From Pedobacter helvus (GTDB taxonomy: Bacteria > Bacteroidota > Bacteroidia > Sphingobacteriales > Sphingobacteriaceae): DNA of 64,000 nucleotides. Shown in pieces: positions 59,491-64,000 of the stretch. The stretch spans positions 1,059,591-1,123,590 of the forward strand of contig NZ_SRMP01000001.1 in NCBI RefSeq assembly GCF_005925325.1. The letters are read 5' to 3'. How positions within the stretch are numbered: position 1 is the first letter of the stretch; the number at the start of each line of letters is the position of its first letter. The notes under the pieces were generated by a model. It was not told the DNA's origin and searched no databases. It saw only the letters and a list, made by a program, of their open reading frames with translations. The position numbers and the translations under genes are program-made.

Positions 59491-60606
59491 TTACCTAGTT
59501 AACAACATACCAAAACCAACATAATCGGCTTCTGTTTGGTGAATATATATTTTCGACTGTAAAGCTAACCAATTATTCAACTTGTACTTACCCCCTGCTG
59601 TCCAATACATTTTCACAGGCAGCAAACTATTGTAGTGAATATAATACCCGTACTTGGCCATAAAAGCGAAATTACCAAGCCATAAATCTGGCCCAATAGC
59701 CGCACCTACACGCCATCTATCAAATGAAGAAGCCTTAGACTGATAAGTCTCTAAGTTTCTGTTAGGATCATAAACCGTGTGATAATAAACAGCATCTACC
59801 CCCGCACCTAAAGATAGATAAGACTTCAAACGATAGTTGTATCCACCATACAAGCCAGTTCGCCACAAGCCGTCCCTACTTTGATAAACCCCTCTTCTAC
59901 CTACGTTTATACCAAAATCGAAGCTGTGCTTGCTGTAAGTTTCTTTCTCAAAAGAAGTTTTCGCTACTTCTACATCATCATTTATCGCCCGGGCTACACT
60001 GAGCCCAACACTTACTACGTTTAGGCCATTATTCGGTACGCGTGTTCCACCATTTGAATAGTGAAGTACATCTAAGTTTGCTGCTACCCAAGTCTTTTGA
60101 TTTATTGGTACATTGAGTTTCAAGCCCGCCTTAAGGCCGAAGTTAAGTTTGCTCCCCACCACTGGATTTTCGTTGCTATACCATGACTCACCAGCATACA
60201 GCACACCAAAACCAGGAGTAAACGCTAATTCAACCTTGTTAAAATTCACCAAAGGGAAAGTCAAACCGCCCAACAACCCGTAGCTGTCTCCAAATTCCCC
60301 TTTCATTGGATCAGCCACACGAGTGATGTCGTTCATTCGTTTATAGTTGAAGATCACATCAATACTTTTGATCCCTAAATCGCTCGACCACTTTCTGGCC
60401 TGTCTATTCACATTATAATGAAAGATCAGTTCACCTCCATAAGCATCACCTTGCAACTTATTCTGATTGGCACTAAAACTACTGATCGCCTTTTGCAGAT
60501 TGAATTCTAAAGTATGCGAATTTTGCTGCGCATTAACAGCAAATGCAGCAACCATTATCCCTAAAAACAGGACTAATTGATGAGTGGTTTTAGATAGATT
60601 AGACAT
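59491..60606 (-). CDS. Acyloxyacyl hydrolase / PagL-like lipid A deacylase
   Basis: 371 residues with a signal peptide (cleavage near VNAQQ) and a beta-barrel pattern of alternating strands, ending in an outer-membrane-type aromatic strand (ADYVGFGMLLTR). LDVLHYSNGGTRVPNNGLNV contains the H-x-S pair of the PagL/lipid A 3-O-deacylase family and its usual NxGxN extension. Predicted to remove an acyl chain from lipid A in the outer membrane. It is longer than PagL because of a second barrel-like half. A TATTTTTG -7 box on the minus strand (60629-60636) lies upstream, without a clear -33 box. Confidence 0.82.
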   Translation of the reverse strand: MSNLSKTTHQLVLFLGIMVAAFAVNAQQNSHTLEFNLQKAISSFSANQNKLQGDAYGGELIFHYNVNRQARKWSSDLGIKSIDVIFNYKRMNDITRVADPMKGEFGDSYGLLGGLTFPLVNFNKVELAFTPGFGVLYAGESWYSNENPVVGSKLNFGLKAGLKLNVPINQKTWVAANLDVLHYSNGGTRVPNNGLNVVSVGLSVARAINDDVEVAKTSFEKETYSKHSFDFGINVGRRGVYQSRDGLWRTGLYGGYNYRLKSYLSLGAGVDAVYYHTVYDPNRNLETYQSKASSFDRWRVGAAIGPDLWLGNFAFMAKYGYYIHYNSLLPVKMYWTAGGKYKLNNWLALQSKIYIHQTEADYVGFGMLLTR

Positions 60607-60640
60607 TTATTCAAATGGATTAGATAGCCAAAAATATAAA

Positions 60641-61375
60641 TTATTTACGCATTGTCCATTTTAAACCGTTGAGAAGTTGCTTTAGAAAAAGTGGGTTTGA
60701 GTAAGCCTCAGGCGTATGCCCTAAACCTGTGTAAAAAACCCTGCCACCTTCAAATTTGTGATACCATACAATGGGATGTTCATTGTTCATTGTACCGCCT
60801 TGATATGAAGTTTCGTCAACTTTCACCAAGACAGTAACGTCTTTATTAAAAGTCTTGAAGTTATACCATTCGTCTGTATGCAACCAATTTTCGGGCATGC
60901 CTTTCATGAGTTTATCCTTCGGTCTAAGGGAAATCAGTTTAGCTTGTTGCACTTTAGGATGGTTGGTAAAAAATGCACCGATCATCCTGCCGTACCACTC
61001 CCATTCGAAACAAAAATCTGTTGCAGCATGAATGCCTAACAATCCGCCACCATTATTGATATATGATTTTAAGGCTTGTTTTTGTTCATCGCTAAAAACA
61101 TTAGAACCTGTCGGATTTAAGAAGACCAAGGTCTTGTATTTGTTTAGATTTTCTTGTGTAAAAGCAGCAGCATTTTCAGAAGTATCTACTTCAAAATTAT
61201 TTTCTGCCGCTAATTTTTTAATAGCTATAATACCTTCCTTAATAGATTTATGCCGGAAACTCGTAGTTAGCGAAAAGATCAAAATCCTATCCGCCTTTTT
61301 GCTTTCTTGCGCTGAAACTTCAACATTTAAAAACAAGGCAAATCCAATAAAAACGGCTAGTGCAAATCTCATCAT
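60641..61375 (-). CDS. ThuA domain protein
   Basis: 244 residues with a signal peptide (cleavage near VSAQE). The ThuA/trehalose-utilisation fold follows in order: ILIFSLTTSFRHKSIKEGI, YKTLVFLNPTGSNVFSDEQ, YINNGGGLLGIHAATDF, WYGRMIGAFFTNHP, and near the end VWYHKFEGGRVFYTGLGHTP. All family landmarks are present. ThuA-like proteins are glutamine-amidotransferase-like domains linked with sugar metabolism; the exact reaction is unsettled. Exported, probably periplasmic. The next gene upstream starts 226 bp further on and lies on the same strand. Confidence 0.9.
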   Translation of the reverse strand: MMRFALAVFIGFALFLNVEVSAQESKKADRILIFSLTTSFRHKSIKEGIIAIKKLAAENNFEVDTSENAAAFTQENLNKYKTLVFLNPTGSNVFSDEQKQALKSYINNGGGLLGIHAATDFCFEWEWYGRMIGAFFTNHPKVQQAKLISLRPKDKLMKGMPENWLHTDEWYNFKTFNKDVTVLVKVDETSYQGGTMNNEHPIVWYHKFEGGRVFYTGLGHTPEAYSNPLFLKQLLNGLKWTMRK

Positions 61376-61376
61376 A

Positions 61377-61601
61377 TTATTTTGAAAAAGTATCTAGATA
61401 TAATTGTTCTACCTGCTTCCTAGCCCATTCTTCCTTGCGTAAAAACTTCAAGCTAGATTTAACACTCGGATCTTTTACAAAACAGTTGAAACGAAGCAGA
61501 TACCCCAATTCCGCCCACCCGTAATGATTACTAAGTGCTGTTACTATGTATTCCAATGTCTTACCATGCAATGGATTATTCTTTTGCGCTGTGATGGCCA
61601 T
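61377..61601 (-). CDS. VF530 family (DUF2132) protein
   Basis: 74 residues from the ATG at 61601 ([20 protein letters not shown]). The frame extends 18 codons upstream as a false hydrophobic leader, which I reject because family members are about 75 residues and begin near this position. Conserved blocks are [46 protein letters not shown] and VEQLYL. VF530-type proteins have been described as DNA-binding. The gene lies 1 bp upstream of the ThuA gene's stop-proximal start region and is probably cotranscribed. Confidence 0.85.
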   Translation of the reverse strand: MAITAQKNNPLHGKTLEYIVTALSNHYGWAELGYLLRFNCFVKDPSVKSSLKFLRKEEWARKQVEQLYLDTFSK

Positions 61602-61698
61602 ACACAAAGGTAACAGGATTAGTATAAAAGTAAAATACCGACGATCGCATAACAATGTCGGTATTTTTCATAGGTATTAATTTTCTTAAGGATTTAAA

Positions 61699-62349
61699 TC
61701 ATGATGCCAACGCCCTTATCTCTCTAGCACCTAATGCTTGTCTTTCGCAATCCGTCACCAATGTGTTAATCATAGCCAATCCTACTTCTGAAGTGGTATT
61801 AATTTTATTAGGCATCAAAAATTTCAAAAGCGGGTAAGCTAATGCAAGTAACCGCTGTGAAAAATTGATATTCTTTTGGCTGGTTAATGGCGCAACTAAA
61901 TTCGTTCTGAAGAAAAATAATCTCCTAAAGATAAGTTTGCTCAAAGCTGCTTCTATCATACAGGTAATTTTCGCATCTTCGCTTATTTTGCCTTCGCCTT
62001 TGCTTCTAGATAAGAAACAAAATACAATGTTAGGATTAAGAACTAACATCTGCGTGGCAAAGCCCAATGCAGTATCCATAGCAAACTGCGAATAACTCTC
62101 GTCATCAATTTCTGCGGGCACTACTCTTGAACAATAAAAACAGGCATGATAACCAATCAATAAATGTTCATGGGCGTCTAAATCTAAAAGATCAGGAACA
62201 ACTAATTCAGTCAACTTAGTGTGTTTAATTCCGCTAGACCATCGCCCTATCAACAGAACTTCGCCGATATCCTCACTTTCGAGGCACTTTAGCAAAACTC
62301 CATGTCCAACAAGGCCATTTGCTCCGGTAATCATAACTTTTAATTTCAT
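61699..62349 (-). CDS. NAD(P)-binding Rossmann protein (atypical SDR, HTATIP2/TIP30-like)
   Basis: 216 residues from the ATG at 62349 (MKLKVMITGANGLVGHGVLL). A longer frame to 62580 is only a shadow of the OmpA gene. The N-terminal TGANGLVG motif (TGxxGxxG) is the dinucleotide-binding turn of atypical short-chain dehydrogenases. Further blocks are EVLLIGRWSS, CFYCSRVVPAEIDDESYSQF (a YCxxxxP... region), and CFLSRSKGEGKISEDAK followed by a helix with KLIFRRLFFFR. The classical YxxxK pair is not intact, which is common in TIP30-like members. The substrate is unknown. Confidence 0.8.
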   Translation of the reverse strand: MKLKVMITGANGLVGHGVLLKCLESEDIGEVLLIGRWSSGIKHTKLTELVVPDLLDLDAHEHLLIGYHACFYCSRVVPAEIDDESYSQFAMDTALGFATQMLVLNPNIVFCFLSRSKGEGKISEDAKITCMIEAALSKLIFRRLFFFRTNLVAPLTSQKNINFSQRLLALAYPLLKFLMPNKINTTSEVGLAMINTLVTDCERQALGAREIRALAS

Positions 62350-62390
62350 AGGTAGTGTAAATAAAAGTTTAATATTTTTTAATTTCTTTT

Positions 62391-64000
62391 CTATTGTTTC
62401 ACGATCCTGAACTCGGTCCTCCTGTTGAGCTGGTGGTCTGCCTCGCTGCACTTCACGCCGTTGGTACATCTGTTCACCGGAACGCTCTCCCCATAGCCCC
62501 TGGCCGTGATCCTGCTCTTCTCTATCCCCCTGTCTATGATGTACTGTACCGCCGAGTTGGCCCTGCGCTGCGACAGCCACTGGTTGTACTGGTCGTTGCC
62601 CCTGCTGTCGGTGTGCGAGCCCAGCTCGATCCAGATCGTTGGGTTTTCTTTCATGATCGCTACCAGTTTGTCCAGCTCTACAGCGGCATCCTTCCTGATG
62701 TTCGACTTGTCGAAGTCGTAGTAGATGTTCTCGATACGGATCGGTCTGTCGATCACGATCGGTGTCAGGTACAGTGACTGTTCAATTGGCGCAGCGCTCT
62801 TCAATCCCTTTGTGGTAATGCTCGCCCTATCGCTCCTGAAGTTCGTCCTTTCGGCAAGCAGCTGGTAATCGGAGTTCTCATCCAGGTCGAACCTGAACCT
62901 GCCTTCCCCGTCGGTCTGCACCATCACCGGGGTCCCATCAGCCCTGCCCAGGGTAACCACCGCGTCCGGCAGCGGCATATTGGTCTCCCTGTTGAACACC
63001 CTGCCCTGTACCAGCAGCTTCAGCCTCTCCCGCTCGATGAAGCTGTAGATGTCGTCCTGCCCAAGGCCCCCGTCCCTGTTGGAGGCGAAATAGCCCTCCA
63101 GCCTGCCCGTAGGGCGGAACGCGAAGTCGTCCTGCGGCGAGTTGATCGGATAGCCCAGGTTCTCGATGCCCGAAGGCCCGCCTCTGCCCATCTTTGCCCT
63201 GTGGATGTCCAGGCCGCCCATGCCGATACCGCTATCGGTAGAGAAGTAAAGGTAGCCATCATGAACCACCGGCGAACGCTCGTTGCCCGCAGAGTTCACC
63301 GCCGAAAGGTTAGTTGCCTCTCCCCATTTGCCATCACCTGTACGTTCACAGAAATAAATATCCGTACCGCCCTTTCCACCCGGCTTGTTGGAAACGAAGA
63401 ACAGCGTCTTCCCATCCGAACTCAAAAAGGGATCGCCCACCGACCATTCCTGTACGCTGTTGTAGCGGAAGGCCTCCGGTTCCGACCAGGTATCTCCTTC
63501 CCTGCGGCTGCTATATATCTCGATGTTGATCGTGCTCGGTGCGCCCTTGACCCTATCCATATTCTTTGGGATACGTGTCAGGGTAAAGTACATCTCCCTT
63601 TCATCGGCACTGAACGTTGGCGAGCCCACGTGGTAGTCCGAGCCGGTCCTCATCGCAAAGGGTACGATACCGCCGCCCTCACCCTGCCGCTGGTAGATCC
63701 GCAGGTAGCCGTTGCCGCTCCAGCCGTAGGTATCCCTGTCGGGCATCCTGCTGCCGTCGAACTTCAGGAACGGCCTTGACCCACCGGCCTTGCCCGCTCC
63801 CCCAGCGGTCCTGTCGGAGGTGAAAAGCAGCCCACTGCCATAGGGTACCGGGGCCCAGTCGGACTGCGCACTGTTCAGCGCTTTCTCGTTCGTTATGCTT
63901 ACCGTTTTGGGGCTGCGCATCCACTTCACCGCGGAATCGCAGGAGTTTTTCCAGTTGGCTATCTGCGTCAATTGCTCTGGGCCTGCATCTTTCAACGACT
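62391..64000 (-). CDS. PD40 - OmpA family protein (PorE-like), 5' end outside the window
   Basis: At least 535 residues; the N-terminus is cut by the window edge. Order: PD40/WD40-like beta-propeller units (SPTFSADEREMYFTLTR, DPFLSSDGKTLFFVSNKPGG, GGLDIHRAKMG, GYFASNRDGGLGQDDIYSF), then a carboxypeptidase-regulatory-like domain (VFNRETNMPLPDAVVTLG). Next come NIYYDFDKSNIRKDAAVELD and the OmpA peptidoglycan-binding motif (ELGSHTDSRGNDQYNQWLSQ, RRANSAVQYIIDRGI). This is the architecture of PorE (PG1058) of the type IX secretion system and of SprF/PorP-linked OmpA proteins. It anchors outer-membrane machinery to peptidoglycan. The gene is strikingly GC-rich (about 68% in 63061-63120) against about 32% in a typical island line (40441-40500). 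Confidence 0.88.
   Translation of the reverse strand, partial: SLKDAGPEQLTQIANWKNSCDSAVKWMRSPKTVSITNEKALNSAQSDWAPVPYGSGLLFTSDRTAGGAGKAGGSRPFLKFDGSRMPDRDTYGWSGNGYLRIYQRQGEGGGIVPFAMRTGSDYHVGSPTFSADEREMYFTLTRIPKNMDRVKGAPSTINIEIYSSRREGDTWSEPEAFRYNSVQEWSVGDPFLSSDGKTLFFVSNKPGGKGGTDIYFCERTGDGKWGEATNLSAVNSAGNERSPVVHDGYLYFSTDSGIGMGGLDIHRAKMGRGGPSGIENLGYPINSPQDDFAFRPTGRLEGYFASNRDGGLGQDDIYSFIERERLKLLVQGRVFNRETNMPLPDAVVTLGRADGTPVMVQTDGEGRFRFDLDENSDYQLLAERTNFRSDRASITTKGLKSAAPIEQSLYLTPIVIDRPIRIENIYYDFDKSNIRKDAAVELDKLVAIMKENPTIWIELGSHTDSRGNDQYNQWLSQRRANSAVQYIIDRGIEKSRITARGYGESVPVNRCTNGVKCSEADHQLNRRTEFRIVKQ

Noticed and set aside
62350-62580. N-terminal extension of the Rossmann protein to 62580
   Set aside because: The extension translates the OmpA gene in another frame (Gln/Arg-rich, no homology). 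The Rossmann motif begins directly after the ATG at 62349.
62394-63924. Many open frames on both strands opposite or alongside the OmpA-family gene
   Set aside because: The GC-rich sequence has few stop codons, so shadow frames are abundant. The frame with PD40 and OmpA motifs is the real one.

Overview
The window looks like chromosomal DNA of a low-GC Bacteroidota, most likely family Sphingobacteriaceae (Pedobacter-like). The signs are the rpsL-rpsG-fusA-rpsJ order, the TAnnTTTG -7 promoter boxes, the many Cys-anchored lipoproteins, TonB-C, DKNYY, WG-repeat and OmpA/PD40 proteins, and the AT-rich non-coding DNA. The genus is an inference. I found no rRNA, tRNA, CRISPR array, transposase or integrase.

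Layout. 0.3-6.1 kb is housekeeping: a prephenate dehydrogenase (minus), an exported coiled-coil membrane protein (plus), then the str operon rpsL-rpsG-fusA-rpsJ on the minus strand. It has a consensus promoter at 6140-6170 and a 14-bp terminator hairpin at 2458-2493 right after rpsJ. From 6.5 to 59.3 kb lies an almost unbroken run of more than fifty plus-strand genes with gaps often under 30 bp (one exception, 9048-9515). Nearly all encode small lipoproteins, secreted proteins or membrane proteins of unknown function. Recognisable families include DUF6694-like, a sensor histidine kinase, an Imm26-like domain, a TonB C-terminal domain, DKNYY repeats, a GIDE-type domain, a TfoX-N-like domain, Imm17, a DUF6896-like protein, SUKH (SMI1/KNR4), a BON-Imm1 fusion, WG repeats, MORN/YwqK-type repeats, YARHG and a SanA/YdcF protein. 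Several are known or suspected immunity proteins of polymorphic toxin systems, yet no complete toxin, Rhs, VgrG or PAAR gene is visible. The 32-38.5 kb part also holds gene relics, partial duplications and interspersed structured repeats. 59.3-64 kb returns to minus-strand genes: a small protein, a PagL-like deacylase, a ThuA-domain protein, a VF530-family protein, an NAD(P)-binding protein and the C-terminal part of a very GC-rich PD40-OmpA protein cut by the window edge.

How it fits together. Nine places in the island carry one upstream architecture: two (once three) CGAAT half-sites exactly 21 bp apart, with a TAnnTTTA-like -7 box starting 39 bp after the start of the last half-site (40 bp in one case) and no TTTG -33 box. 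This predicts one activator-controlled regulon covering lipoproteins, DKNYY and membrane proteins and the BON-Imm1 protein. I read the island as a large, actively rearranging envelope/polyimmunity locus under common control. The promoter pattern is seen directly; the regulon and the immunity role are inferences.
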